DNA of 64,000 nucleotides, taken from NCBI GenBank assembly GCA_020637515.1, contig JACKKG010000001.1:1642501-1706500 (forward strand), in the 5' to 3' direction. The position numbers were made by a program, and so were the translations under genes. Shown in pieces: positions 1 through 8,504 of the stretch. This DNA is from Rhodobacter sp. (GTDB lineage Bacteria > Pseudomonadota > Alphaproteobacteria > Rhodobacterales > Rhodobacteraceae). Every line of letters begins with the position of its first letter. Position 1 is the stretch's first letter. Under the pieces are notes generated by a model. It was not told where the DNA came from. It saw nothing but the letters and a program-made list of their open reading frames with translations, and searched no databases.

Positions 1-728
1 TCGATCCCTTCCGAGCCGCCCTCGCGCAGGTATTCCACATGCGGCATCCTGGACAGGCCAACCGGGTCCTCGGTCAGGCGATCGAGGAATTGCTGATCCC
101 ATTCCTTGTTGATGAGACCCGCGCGCTTGTATTGCAACTGATGGCTCAGCCCGCCGGTGCCGAAGACCATGACCTTCAGATCCTCGGGGTAGCTTTCGAC
201 CGCGCGGCGCACGGCCTTGCCCAGGTTGTAGCAACGGTTGCCGGTGGGGGCGGGGTATTGCACCACATTCACCGCCAGCGGGATCACCTGCACGCCCCAG
301 TCGTCCTGAGGCGTCTTGTCGCCATACATCACCGACAGCGGCACGGTCAGGCCGTGGTCCACTTCCATCTCGTTCATGATGGTGATGTCGAATTCATCCA
401 GGATCAGCGACTGCGCGATATGCGAGGCCATCTTCTGGTGGTTGCGCACCACCGGCACCGGGCGCGGGCCATAGCCTTCGTCCGCCGGGGTAAAGGTCGC
501 CGCCGCGCCCAGGGCAAAGGTCGGGATGCACGAGGCGTCAAAGGCCGTGCAATGGTCGTTGTAGACCAGGAAGATCACGTCGGGCTTGTGTTCGGCCATC
601 CATTCGCGGCTGAATTCGAACCCTTTGAACACGGGCTGCCAATAGGGCTGGTCGGTGATGTGCGTATCCATCGCGACACCGATGGCGGGGACATGCGAGA
701 CGCCCACTCCTGCGACGATGCGTGCCAT
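1..728 (-). CDS. ligB: Protocatechuate 4,5-dioxygenase beta subunit (partial, C-terminus off the window)
   Basis: Catalytic subunit of an extradiol ring-cleavage dioxygenase that opens protocatechuate (or a close relative such as gallate) between C4 and C5 using non-haem Fe(II). About 242 residues are visible; the usual length is near 280-300, so the C-terminus lies beyond base 1. Visible motifs are SHVPAIG with the iron-ligand His at residue 12, VYNDH with the second His at residue 59, DHG near residue 125 and GTGGLSHQL, which carries the catalytic His. The start ATG shares one base with the ligA stop (TAATG), so the two subunits are translationally coupled. Gallate or another catechol is possible as substrate, but pobA 2.5 kb away favours protocatechuate. 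Confidence 0.92.
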   Translation of the reverse strand, partial: MARIVAGVGVSHVPAIGVAMDTHITDQPYWQPVFKGFEFSREWMAEHKPDVIFLVYNDHCTAFDASCIPTFALGAAATFTPADEGYGPRPVPVVRNHQKMASHIAQSLILDEFDITIMNEMEVDHGLTVPLSVMYGDKTPQDDWGVQVIPLAVNVVQYPAPTGNRCYNLGKAVRRAVESYPEDLKVMVFGTGGLSHQLQYKRAGLINKEWDQQFLDRLTEDPVGLSRMPHVEYLREGGSEGI

Positions 729-1117
729 TACTTGTCCTCCCATTCGGATTTGTAGCGGTTGCCCTCGATCGGGCGGCCGCCGTTCAGCATCATCTCGCGG
801 TAGGCCTCGACTCCCATGCCGGTCATAAGCCCGGCCAGGTTCTGGAAGTTGATGCCGTCGTTCGCCGCCAGCTTGGACGTGTAATAGACGTTCCCGCCCA
901 GTTCGAGCAGCCGGTTCCAGTCGCGCTTGCGCACGGCATCGCGCTGTTCGGCGGTCATCGGGAAGCCGTCCAGATAGGCCTCTTCATCGGCGTTGAACGC
1001 ATCGCGGTTCTTTTGCAGTCTCAGCGAGATGCAGAACTGGTTCAGGTGATAGCCTTCGCGGGACCGGTCGGCGTCGAAGACAAAGGTCCCGGGGATATCC
1101 TCGTAGTCCTTGTGCAT
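728..1117 (-). CDS. ligA: Protocatechuate 4,5-dioxygenase alpha subunit
   Basis: Small subunit (129 aa) that packs over the LigB active site and completes the substrate pocket. It begins MHKDYEDIPGTFVFD and contains the family-typical HLNQFCISL, LLELGGNVYYTSKLAANDG and LAGLMTGM segments. The ATG at 1117 is preceded by GGGAG at good spacing; an in-frame start further upstream would add unconserved residues and no Shine-Dalgarno site. It is followed by ligB with a TAATG overlap. The length is slightly shorter than the Sphingobium LigA but includes the whole core. Confidence 0.92.
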   Translation of the reverse strand: MHKDYEDIPGTFVFDADRSREGYHLNQFCISLRLQKNRDAFNADEEAYLDGFPMTAEQRDAVRKRDWNRLLELGGNVYYTSKLAANDGINFQNLAGLMTGMGVEAYREMMLNGGRPIEGNRYKSEWEDK

Positions 1118-1189
1118 GGTGGTATTCTCCCGTTTGCCGAGGTGTCGCGAACCGCCGCACGCAGGCGCGGGCCCTCCCTCGATCTGGGC

Positions 1190-1201
1190 AATGTATACAT
1201 T
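1190..1201. promoter_or_regulatory. Perfect palindrome upstream of ligA, candidate operator
   Basis: AATGTATACATT is a perfect 12-bp inverted repeat 73 bp upstream of the ligA start, between ligA and the AEC carrier gene. TGTATACA-centred palindromes are typical of GntR/FCD and some other operators. No matching regulator gene is adjacent in this window, so the binding protein is unknown. Confidence 0.35.
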
Positions 1202-1270
1202 CGCCCGCGCCCCGCAGGCCAATAGAAATGCACCGGCTTGCATTGAAAAAAGCTATTGTTGCGCCGGCCC

Positions 1271-2206
1271 TCAAAGCGCGTGCATCAGCCCCAGCGCGGC
1301 GGTGACGGTGACCACCGACAACGCGGTCGTCACGATCAGCGCGGTCGAGGTGACGGCCTCCAGCCCGAACGGGGCGGCCAGGATCGGATAGACCGTCAGC
1401 ATCGGCACGGCGGCGAACAGGATGCCCACCGGGATCAGCGCGGGCGGCACGCCGGGAATGGCATAGAGCGCCGCCGCCACCAGCAACGGATGCAGCACCA
1501 GCTTGCCCAGCGCGATCCCCGAGGTCCGCCGCCAGTGCCCGCCCACCGACATCCGCGCCACCGTGCCGCCGATCACGAACAACGCCACGGGCGAGGCCGC
1601 CATCGCCAGCGTCGTCACCGCCCGCTCGACCGGCGCGGTCAGGGACAGGCCGGTCGCCCGCCACAGCAGCGACGCGGCCACCGCGATCAGCAGCGGGTTG
1701 CGGATCATCCGCGCTCCGGCCGCGCGCGCCAGCCCGCCCAGCGTGGCCCCCTTGTGCTGCGCCGCACCGGCCAGCATCGTGGCCATGGGAATGATGACCG
1801 TGTTCTCGATGGTCATGGTCATGGCAAAGACCACCGCGCCGTCAGCGCCGAACAACAGGCTGGCAATCGGAAAGCCCAGGAACCCGCTGTTCGAATTGGA
1901 CATGCCAAAGGCAAAGATCCAGGCATCCGCCGCCGGCTGCCGCAAGAACAGGCGCATCCCGGCATAGCCCAGCCCCAGGGTCGCGACCGACCCCAGAAGA
2001 TAGGCCGCGAAGAACGCCGGATCGAGGCCGGTGTCGCCATGGGGCAGGGCGATGGCAAAGACGATCAGCGCGGGCAGGCAGATCTTCAAGGCGAACTGGC
2101 TGAGCGCCCCGATATGCGCGGTGTCGAGATAGCGCCAGCGGATCGCCGCATAGCCGACCAGGATCATCAGATAGATCGGCAGGGTGGTCAGCAGGATCTG
2201 GATCAT
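1271..2206 (-). CDS. AEC (auxin efflux carrier) family transporter
   Basis: A 311-residue, strongly hydrophobic protein with about ten predicted membrane helices in two halves, beginning MIQILLTTLPIYLMILVGYAAIRWR. The FGMSNSNSGFLGFPI stretch is the characteristic AEC half-way motif. Members export or import small organic anions such as malate or malonate; the substrate cannot be read from sequence. The start has GGAGG six bases upstream. It lies on the same strand and directly upstream of ligAB, so it may move an aromatic acid or a ring-cleavage product. That is inference from position only. Confidence 0.88.
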   Translation of the reverse strand: MIQILLTTLPIYLMILVGYAAIRWRYLDTAHIGALSQFALKICLPALIVFAIALPHGDTGLDPAFFAAYLLGSVATLGLGYAGMRLFLRQPAADAWIFAFGMSNSNSGFLGFPIASLLFGADGAVVFAMTMTIENTVIIPMATMLAGAAQHKGATLGGLARAAGARMIRNPLLIAVAASLLWRATGLSLTAPVERAVTTLAMAASPVALFVIGGTVARMSVGGHWRRTSGIALGKLVLHPLLVAAALYAIPGVPPALIPVGILFAAVPMLTVYPILAAPFGLEAVTSTALIVTTALSVVTVTAALGLMHAL

Positions 2207-2356
2207 CGGGGCCTCCGCATTGCGCCCTGCCTAGCACGCGGCGCAACCGGGGGCGAGGGGGTGGGGGGCACGCGTCGGCCCTTGCATAAATCCGGCTTTG
2301 CTTCCAGCATCCCGGCGCCTTCCCGCCCTGATCCCAGCCCGAATCCGATCCCCGCC

Positions 2357-3103
2357 ATGACCGACCTTCTGCCCCCCGATGTCGCGCCCCTCGTGGCGCT
2401 GTCGCTGATGGCGGTGAGCTTTGCCTCGTCCTTCATCACCATTTCCTTCGGCATCGGCGGCGGCGGGCTGATGCTGGCGGTGATGGCCAGCCTGCTGCCG
2501 CCTGCGGCGCTGGTGCCGGTGCACGGGGTGGTGCAGTTCGGCTCGAACGCCGGGCGCACGGCGATGATGGCGCGCCATATCCAATGGGGGCCGGCGCTGT
2601 GGTTCGCGGTCGGGATCGTGCTGGGGATCGGGCTGGGTGCCTCGGTCGTGCCGGCGATCCCGCCGGCGGTGGTGCTGATCGGGGTCGGCCTGTTCCTGAT
2701 CTGGACGGTGCTGTCGAAGCCGCCGGCCTGGATGCGCGACTGGCCGCTGCTGACCGGTACCCTGACCAGTGTGCTGAGCATGGCCTTCGGCGCCTCGGGG
2801 CCCTTCGTGAACACCTATGTGAAATCGCTCGACCTGGGCCGCCACGCGCATGTGGCCACCACGGCGGTGCTGTTGAGCGGACAACACCTGCTCAAGGCGC
2901 TGGCCTTCGGCGTCCTGGGCTTTGCCTATGCGCCCTGGGCGGGGTTGATCGCGGCTCTGATCCTGTGCGGGCTCGCGGGCACCTGGACCGGCAAACAGGT
3001 TCTGAACCGCCTGAGCGACGCGCGCTTCCGCCAGGCTCTGAACGCGGTCCTGCTGCTGCTTTCGGCACGGCTGGTCTGGCAGGGGCTGTCGCTGCTGCTC
3101 TGA
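2357..3103 (+). CDS. Sulfite exporter TauE/SafE family membrane protein
   Basis: A 248-residue integral membrane protein with the TauE/SafE (DUF81) fold: two repeated halves of about four helices, each starting with a glycine-rich FGIGGGG-type or AFGASGPF-type motif. The residues SFGIGGGGLMLAVMASLLPP near position 30 and HGVVQFGSNAGR near position 55 are diagnostic. The family moves organosulfur or other small anions; specificity is not evident. It is convergent with pobA, and the intergenic space between them contains a GC-rich double-hairpin repeat. An upstream in-frame extension is antisense to the AEC gene and is not coding. Confidence 0.88.
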   Translation: MTDLLPPDVAPLVALSLMAVSFASSFITISFGIGGGGLMLAVMASLLPPAALVPVHGVVQFGSNAGRTAMMARHIQWGPALWFAVGIVLGIGLGASVVPAIPPAVVLIGVGLFLIWTVLSKPPAWMRDWPLLTGTLTSVLSMAFGASGPFVNTYVKSLDLGRHAHVATTAVLLSGQHLLKALAFGVLGFAYAPWAGLIAALILCGLAGTWTGKQVLNRLSDARFRQALNAVLLLLSARLVWQGLSLLL

Positions 3104-3117
3104 CCTGACGCCCTGGC

Positions 3118-3213
3118 CTTCTTTGTGCCGGAAATATCCTCGGGGGTATCCAAAGGGGGTGGAAAACCCCCTTTGGCGAGGGGGTGCGGGGGGCGAGCAG
3201 CCCCCCGCCGCCT
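3118..3213. repeat. GC-rich double-hairpin intergenic repeat, copy A
   Basis: Between convergent TauE and pobA. Reading the plus strand: CTTTGTGCC, GAAATATCCTCGGGGG, a hairpin with arms CCAAAGGGGG and CCCCCTTTGG around TGGAAAA, then a second hairpin GGGGGGC/GCCCCCC. A second copy in opposite orientation lies at 17181-17275 and matches throughout. It could serve as a bidirectional terminator for the convergent genes. Confidence 0.75.
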
Positions 3214-3217
3214 GCGG

Positions 3218-4393
3218 TCAGAACGGCAGGCCGACGTAGTTCTCGGCCAGCGACGACAGCGCCGCCTCGGAACTGAACAGATAGGCCAGGTCGGTGTCCT
3301 GAAGCTTCCGGTCATAGGCGATGCTGTCGGGGAAGGTGTGCAGCATGGTCGTCATCCACCAGCTGAACCGCTGCGCCTTCCAGACCCGGGCCAGCGCCTT
3401 TTGCGAATACTGGTCCAACCCGGTGTCGTCGCCCTTCAGATAGTGATCCACCATCGCGTGATACAGGTAATAGATGTCCGACGCGGCCGAGTTAAGCCCG
3501 CGCGCGCCCGTCGGCGGCACGATATGCGCGGCGTCACCCGCCAGGAACAGGTTCCCCCAGCGCATCGGCTCGGCTACGAAACTGCGCAGCGGCGCGATGG
3601 ATTTCTCGATCGACGGGCCGGTTTCCAGCCGTTCCGCCACCTCGGCCGGCAGGCGCTTCTTCAACTCGTCCCAGAAGTCCGCGTCCGACCAGTCCTCGAC
3701 CGTGTCCGACAACGGCACCTGGATGTAATAGCGGCTCAGCACCTGGCTGCGCAGCGAACACAGCGCAAAGCCGCGGTCGTGCTTTGCATAGATCAACTCG
3801 GGGTTCACCGGCTTGGTGCGGCTCAGCACGCCCAGCCACCCGAAGGGATAGACCTTTTCGTATTCCGTCAGCACGTCCTTGGGGATCGCCTTGCGCGAGG
3901 GGCCGTGGAACCCGTCCGCGCCGATCACGAAATCGCAGTCGATGCGCACGATCTCGTCGCCGTCGCGATAGGTGACATAGGGCGGGGTGGTGGTGTTCAG
4001 GTCGTGCAGGGCCACGTCTTCGACGTTGTGGATGACCGTGCCCTTCATCCGGTCGCGCGCGTCATAGAGATCGCGCGTCAGTTCCGTCTGGCCATAGACC
4101 ACGACTGACGATCCGCCGGAATACTTGTGCAGATCGACCCGCGTCAGCGCCCCGTTGTCCGAGATCTCGAACCCGTCGTGGATCTCGCCCTCGCGGTCCA
4201 TGCGCTCGCCGCACTGGGCCTCGCGCATGAGTTCGGCAAAGCCGTGCTCCAGCACGCCCGCGCGGATCCGGCCCAGCACGTATTCCCGACTGTGCTTTTC
4301 CAGCACGATCGTGTCGATGCCCTTGAGGTGCAGAAGCTGGCTGAGCATCAGCCCCGAGGGGCCGCCACCGATGATGCAGACTTGGGTTTTCAT
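3218..4393 (-). CDS. pobA: 4-Hydroxybenzoate 3-monooxygenase
   Basis: FAD-dependent aromatic hydroxylase (391 aa) converting 4-hydroxybenzoate to protocatechuate with NAD(P)H and O2. The N-terminal dinucleotide-binding motif GGGPSG is at residues 9-14, the DG motif in VIGADGFHGPSRK near residue 160, and the GD motif in FLAGDAAHIVPPTGARGLN near residue 285. The length matches the Pseudomonas enzyme (394 aa). The start at 4393 has GGAGGAG upstream; in-frame extension further upstream runs antisense to the regulator. It is transcribed divergently from an AraC regulator, the classic pobA-pobR arrangement, and its product would feed ligAB. Confidence 0.96.
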   Translation of the reverse strand: MKTQVCIIGGGPSGLMLSQLLHLKGIDTIVLEKHSREYVLGRIRAGVLEHGFAELMREAQCGERMDREGEIHDGFEISDNGALTRVDLHKYSGGSSVVVYGQTELTRDLYDARDRMKGTVIHNVEDVALHDLNTTTPPYVTYRDGDEIVRIDCDFVIGADGFHGPSRKAIPKDVLTEYEKVYPFGWLGVLSRTKPVNPELIYAKHDRGFALCSLRSQVLSRYYIQVPLSDTVEDWSDADFWDELKKRLPAEVAERLETGPSIEKSIAPLRSFVAEPMRWGNLFLAGDAAHIVPPTGARGLNSAASDIYYLYHAMVDHYLKGDDTGLDQYSQKALARVWKAQRFSWWMTTMLHTFPDSIAYDRKLQDTDLAYLFSSEAALSSLAENYVGLPF

Positions 4394-4483
4394 GCGTGTC
4401 TCCTCCTGAATGCGGGCGCAGAGTGCCCCTGTCGCGGGCAATGGGGAATGGACCCGGTTGCGCAATTCTTGTACGATTCGAAC

Positions 4484-5350
4484 ATGACGCGCGCTGCCTC
4501 GCCCACGATTCCCAACTACAACCTGTTCGGTGAAGCCGACGATCTGCCCGATGTCGTCCATTGCGAAACGATCGAGACCCGCTCGCGGTTGCACGATTGG
4601 GAACTGGGGGTGCACCGGCACGCGCGGTTGCATCAGGTCCTTTTGTTGCAGGACGGGGGCGGGGTGCTCAGCCTTGAAGGGCGGCGCCACGCCTTGCCGC
4701 CGATGACGCTGGTCAATGTCGCCATCGGCGTGGTGCACGGCTTCACCTTTGTTCCGGGCACGCGGGGGCTGGTCGTGACCTTCTCGGCCGAGATGCTGGA
4801 CCAGTCCCTGCGGCCCGCCGAAGGGCTGCGGGACGTGCTGGCGCAGGCCGCCGTGCTGCCGGCCGAGGGGGGCACGGTGCTGACCCTGACGCAGATCGCA
4901 ACCGCGTTCTCTGGCCGCGATTTTGGCCGCGCGCAAAGCCTGCGGTCGCTGGCAGGGCTGTTGCTGGCCCAGGTGGCGCGGGCAATGGTCGATCACGGCG
5001 CGGTCGCCGATCCGCGCGCCACCCCCGACCTGCTGAGCCGGTTCGAGCGCCTGCTGGACCTGCACCTGCTGGACCATTGGAGCGTTGCGGACTACGCGCG
5101 CGCGCTGGCGGTCAGCGCCCCCCACCTGTCGCGGGTCACGCGCAAGGCGACGGGAAAACCGGCCTCGGGCCTGATCGAGGACCGCTTGATTCGCGAGGCG
5201 CGGCGCAATCTGGTCTATACGAACTTGCCCATTTCGCGCATCGCCTACGCCCTGGGGTTCGAGGACCCGGCCTATTTCACCCGGGTCTTCACCCGGGCGA
5301 CAGGCACCTCGCCCCGCGCCTTTCGCCAGCGCCTGGGCGAGGACGGCTGA
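4484..5350 (+). CDS. pobR: AraC family regulator, probable PobR
   Basis: A 288-residue AraC/XylS-type activator. The N-terminal half is a cupin-like sensor (HDWELGVHRHARLHQVLLLQDGGG). The last 100 residues carry two helix-turn-helix motifs: SVADYARALAVSAPHLSRV near 205-223, and ISRIAYALGFEDPAYFTRVF with the usual TGTSPRAFRQR end. It is divergent from pobA with a 90-bp spacer, so it most likely activates pobA in response to 4-hydroxybenzoate. The name rests on this position and on the AraC-type PobR known in related bacteria; the effector is inferred. Confidence 0.85.
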   Translation: MTRAASPTIPNYNLFGEADDLPDVVHCETIETRSRLHDWELGVHRHARLHQVLLLQDGGGVLSLEGRRHALPPMTLVNVAIGVVHGFTFVPGTRGLVVTFSAEMLDQSLRPAEGLRDVLAQAAVLPAEGGTVLTLTQIATAFSGRDFGRAQSLRSLAGLLLAQVARAMVDHGAVADPRATPDLLSRFERLLDLHLLDHWSVADYARALAVSAPHLSRVTRKATGKPASGLIEDRLIREARRNLVYTNLPISRIAYALGFEDPAYFTRVFTRATGTSPRAFRQRLGEDG

Positions 5351-5399
5351 CCGCCGCGAGTCGGGCTCGGGCGTATATTGTGCATTTGTTATTGAACTT

Positions 5400-5413
5400 C
5401 TGATCCAGATCAA
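5400..5413. promoter_or_regulatory. FNR/FnrL-like site upstream of the ydcH-type gene
   Basis: CTGATCCAGATCAA differs from the FNR consensus TTGAT-N4-ATCAA at one base. It lies 56 bp before the start of the following small gene, where an activator could bind. This suggests oxygen-responsive expression but rests on a motif match alone. Confidence 0.4.
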
Positions 5414-5468
5414 ATGCGCAGCGCGACACGGCCGCTAGACTTGGGTCATCAGCAAGACGGAGATCCCG

Positions 5469-5711
5469 ATGTCGCACACCCCCCACGAACTCGCCGAAGA
5501 ATTCCCGGCCGAGATCGACAAGATGCACGCGCTCAAGCAGAGCGATCCTCATTTCGCGAAGATGTTCGACGACTATCACGACGTCAACAAGGACATCCAT
5601 CGGGGCGAGACCAATGTCGAGCCGATGGCGGACGATCACATGGCCGACCTGCGCAAGAAGCGCCTGGCGCTGAAGGACCAGATTGCTCACATGCTGCGCG
5701 CGGCGTCGTGA
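5469..5711 (+). CDS. YdcH family (DUF465) small protein
   Basis: An 80-residue helical protein beginning MSHTPHELAEEFPAEIDKM. The central KMFDDYHDVNKDIHRGE and C-terminal LRKKRLALKDQIAHML form the antiparallel coiled-coil pattern of DUF465/YdcH. Function is unknown. The start has GGAG at suitable spacing. The gene stands alone, with an FNR-like box upstream and a strong terminator downstream, so it is probably monocistronic. Confidence 0.88.
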   Translation: MSHTPHELAEEFPAEIDKMHALKQSDPHFAKMFDDYHDVNKDIHRGETNVEPMADDHMADLRKKRLALKDQIAHMLRAAS

Positions 5712-5746
5712 GTGCGCGAAATTAACCAGTGATGGCGTAAGAGTGG

Positions 5747-5772
5747 CGGGCCGCGGAAGCGGCCCGTTTTTG
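5747..5772 (+). terminator. Rho-independent terminator after the ydcH-type gene
   Basis: A perfect 8-bp stem CGGGCCGC/GCGGCCCG with a GGAA tetraloop is followed directly by TTTTTG. It lies 36 bp after the stop of the YdcH-family gene and just before the end of the convergent pccR. Confidence 0.88.
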
Positions 5773-5786
5773 TTTGCCCGGCTGGG

Positions 5787-7199
5787 TCACGGGGTGTCCG
5801 AGGACGGCCGCGCGATGGCATAGGGCAGGACGCCGCGCTGGTCGGGGTCGATCCGCAGCTCCTGCTCCAGCGGCGGAACGGATCGCTGGTGGCAATCCGG
5901 CCGCGCGCAGATTCGGCAGGAAATGCCGATCGGCTCGAACGCCTGCGGGTTGGTCAGGTCCATGTCGTCGGCATAGGTCAGCGATTCGGCATGGCGGATC
6001 TCGCATCCCAGACCGATGGCGTAGCGGCGCACCGGGGCGCGGAACGAACCGCCCGGTTTCGAGACATCGCGCGCCAGGCAGAAATAGCGCACCCCATCCG
6101 GCGTTTCCGCCAACTGGCGCAGGAACCGGCCCGGCGTTTCAAAGGCCTGGTGCACGTTCCACAGCGGGCAGGCGCCGCCATACCGCGCGAATTGCAGTCG
6201 CGTGGCCGAGTGGCGCTTGGTGATCGTGCCGGCCTGATCGACCCGCACAAAGAAAAAGGGCACGCCCTTGGCGCCGGGCCGTTGCAGGGTGGACAGCCGA
6301 TGCGCCACCTGCTCGATCGAGGCGCCAAAGCGGTCGGCCAGCATTTCCAGATCGTGCCGCGTTTCCTGGGCGCTGGCCAGAAAGGCGCGGTAGGGTAACA
6401 GCGCGGCGCCCGCGAAATAATTCGCCAGGCCGATCTTGGCGATTGCGCGGGCCTCGTCGGACTGAAAACGCGCCAGATCCAGCGTGGCCTCCAGCAGGTC
6501 GTCCTGGGTCAGCAGGGCGATCTGGTGCAGCATCTGGAAGCGCCGTGTCGCCAGCGCGGCATGGGTGGACAGTGTGAGAATGCGGTTGCGGGGATCGTAG
6601 CGCCGCAGCGTTGCCTCGTCGGAATAGCGCACGCCGACACCACGGCGCTCCAGCAGGGCGATGGCCTTGTCCTCGATCGTGCCGGTGCCCTGGGCAAAGC
6701 GTTCGGCGGCGCGATCCACGGCGTCGATATAGTTGTCGCAGTAATGGAAGAAGTCGCGCACCTCCTCCCAGGGCGAGGGGCGCAGCATCCGGTCCTCGCG
6801 TCCCAGGGCCTCGTCCAGCGAGGCGAGGCGCTCGTGCGTCTGGCTATAGGCCCGGTGCAGCGCCAGCAGCGCACGCGCCACCCCCGGCGCGTTCGAGGCC
6901 ACCAGCCGCAGATCGGCGGCGCTGGGGCCGGGCTCGGGAAAGATCGGGTCGGCCAGTGCCTCGCGCAGGTCGGAAACCATCCGCTCGCTGTCGCCGGTGC
7001 TGAGTTCGGTCACATCGGTGCCGAACTCGCGCGCCAGGGCCAGGACAACGGCCGTGCTGACCGGCCGGTTGTTGTTCTCCATCTGGTTCAGATAGGGCAA
7101 CGAAACCCCCAGCCGCGCCGCGAATTCCTTTTGCGTCAGGTGCAGGCGCACGCGAATCTCGCGCAGCTTCGCCCCGGCATAGAGTTTCTGCACCGCCAT
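5787..7199 (-). CDS. pccR: Short-chain fatty acyl-CoA regulator (ScfR family), PccR
   Basis: A 470-residue regulator with an N-terminal XRE helix-turn-helix (LTQKEFAARLGVSLPYLNQMENNNRPVS region, about residues 20-48), a central IrrE/ImmA-like region (about 150-300) and a C-terminal ScfR domain ending in the conserved cysteines CRICARPDC near residues 428-436. PccR of Rhodobacter sphaeroides activates propionyl-CoA carboxylase genes in response to propionyl-CoA. Here the gene sits 1.8 kb from pccB, and TTTGCAAA-type sites occur at both its own promoter and pccB. Family assignment is firm; the effector is inferred from the family and location. Confidence 0.93.
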   Translation of the reverse strand: MAVQKLYAGAKLREIRVRLHLTQKEFAARLGVSLPYLNQMENNNRPVSTAVVLALAREFGTDVTELSTGDSERMVSDLREALADPIFPEPGPSAADLRLVASNAPGVARALLALHRAYSQTHERLASLDEALGREDRMLRPSPWEEVRDFFHYCDNYIDAVDRAAERFAQGTGTIEDKAIALLERRGVGVRYSDEATLRRYDPRNRILTLSTHAALATRRFQMLHQIALLTQDDLLEATLDLARFQSDEARAIAKIGLANYFAGAALLPYRAFLASAQETRHDLEMLADRFGASIEQVAHRLSTLQRPGAKGVPFFFVRVDQAGTITKRHSATRLQFARYGGACPLWNVHQAFETPGRFLRQLAETPDGVRYFCLARDVSKPGGSFRAPVRRYAIGLGCEIRHAESLTYADDMDLTNPQAFEPIGISCRICARPDCHQRSVPPLEQELRIDPDQRGVLPYAIARPSSDTP

Positions 7200-7212
7200 C
7201 GCGCCCTCGTGC

Positions 7213-7242
7213 TTTGCAATGTGCCAAAGCTAGCTTTGCAAA
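7213..7242. promoter_or_regulatory. PccR-type operator in the pccR promoter
   Basis: TTTGCAAT (7213-7220) and TTTGCAAA (7235-7242) flank a perfect 14-bp palindrome CAAAGCTAGCTTTG (7225-7238). The site starts 14 bp upstream of the pccR start, consistent with autoregulation. The motif matches the TTTGCAAA half-site described for PccR. Confidence 0.72.
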
Positions 7243-7251
7243 GCGGTCGCG

Positions 7252-8463
7252 TCAAAGGCCCAGTTGCTTGTTGCGACGGATCACCAGCAGGATCGACAGG
7301 ATCGACCCCAGCAACGAGGCCCCCATCACGATCAGCAGCGGCCAGGCGCCGGTTTCCAGCGTCAACCAGCTGCCCGCCAGCGCCGACAGCGCCGCGCCGC
7401 CGCCGATCATGATCGCCCCACCCAGCCCCGAGGCCGTGCCCGCCAGTTGCGGGCGCACCGACAACATGCCGGCGTTGGAATTGGGCAGCACCAGCCCGTT
7501 GCCCGTGCCGATCAGCAGGAAGGGCAGAAAGAACCCCAGCGCCCCGCCCCAGCCCGTCGCCACCGCCAGCACCTGCAACACCATGCCCGCGACCATCACC
7601 ATGTTGCCCGTGACAATCATCCGGATCACGCCCATGCGGACCGAAAAGCGGCCCGACAGGTAGTTGCCCGCGCCGTAACCCAACCCGGTGACGCCGAAAT
7701 AGAACCCCAGTTCCGCCGGCGTCAGGCCATAGAGTTCGGACCCGACGAAGGGCGCGCCACCCAGATAGGCAAAGAACACCCCAGAGGCGAAGGCCGTGCT
7801 GAGCACATAGCCCCAGAAGCGCGGCGAGGTCAGCAGTTCCGGATAGTCGGCCAGTTGCTTGCGAAAGCTCGACGGCCGGCGCACGACCGTTTCGCCCAGG
7901 TCCGCCCAGACGAGCCACAACACCAGCAAACCGAGGATCAGCATCAACCCGAAACTGGCGTGCCAGCCAAAGACCTCGTCCAGCTTGCCGCCGATGATCG
8001 GCCCCAGCATCGGCACGATCGACATGCCCAGCGTGACATAGGCGATCATCGAGGCCGCGCGCGCCTCGTCCACCATATCGCGCACGATGGCGCGGCTCAG
8101 GGCCATGGCGGTGGCGACGGCGGCCTGCAACATGCGAAAGGCCAGGAAGGTCGTGACATCGGGTGCCAGCAACGTGCCCAGCGTCGCCAGGTTGAACACC
8201 ACCAGCGAGGCAACGAGGATGTTGCGCCGTCCAAAGCGGTCGGACAGCGGCCCGATCACCATTTGCAGCACCGCGCTGAATGCCAGATAGACCGAAATCG
8301 ACAGCTGCATCAGCCGGTAATCCGTCTGGAAATAGGCGGTCATGTTCGGCAACGAGGGCAGGAAGATGTTCATCGACAGCGCCGAAACCCCTGAAAGCAG
8401 GATCAGCGTGACCAGATGTGGCGGGGATTTTCGGTCAAGAAACCGGGGTTCTGTCATGTTCAT
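7252..8463 (-). CDS. MFS transporter, Bcr/CflA-type drug/solute exporter
   Basis: A 403-residue major facilitator protein with 12 predicted helices. The MFS signature GPLSDRFGRRNILVASL lies after helix 2 (about residues 72-88), and the motif LGMSIVPMLGPIIGG after helix 4-5 is typical of the Bcr/CflA drug:H+ antiporters. Substrate is unknown. Start at 8463 (MNMTEPRF) or the ATG six bases later; neither has a clear Shine-Dalgarno site. It lies upstream of pccR on the same strand with a 52-bp gap that contains the pccR operator, so pccR need not depend on read-through. Confidence 0.9.
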   Translation of the reverse strand: MNMTEPRFLDRKSPPHLVTLILLSGVSALSMNIFLPSLPNMTAYFQTDYRLMQLSISVYLAFSAVLQMVIGPLSDRFGRRNILVASLVVFNLATLGTLLAPDVTTFLAFRMLQAAVATAMALSRAIVRDMVDEARAASMIAYVTLGMSIVPMLGPIIGGKLDEVFGWHASFGLMLILGLLVLWLVWADLGETVVRRPSSFRKQLADYPELLTSPRFWGYVLSTAFASGVFFAYLGGAPFVGSELYGLTPAELGFYFGVTGLGYGAGNYLSGRFSVRMGVIRMIVTGNMVMVAGMVLQVLAVATGWGGALGFFLPFLLIGTGNGLVLPNSNAGMLSVRPQLAGTASGLGGAIMIGGGAALSALAGSWLTLETGAWPLLIVMGASLLGSILSILLVIRRNKQLGL

Positions 8464-8504
8464 TTCACAAGTGTAGTGAGCGGCCCGGAAACTGTCCAGC
8501 CGCC

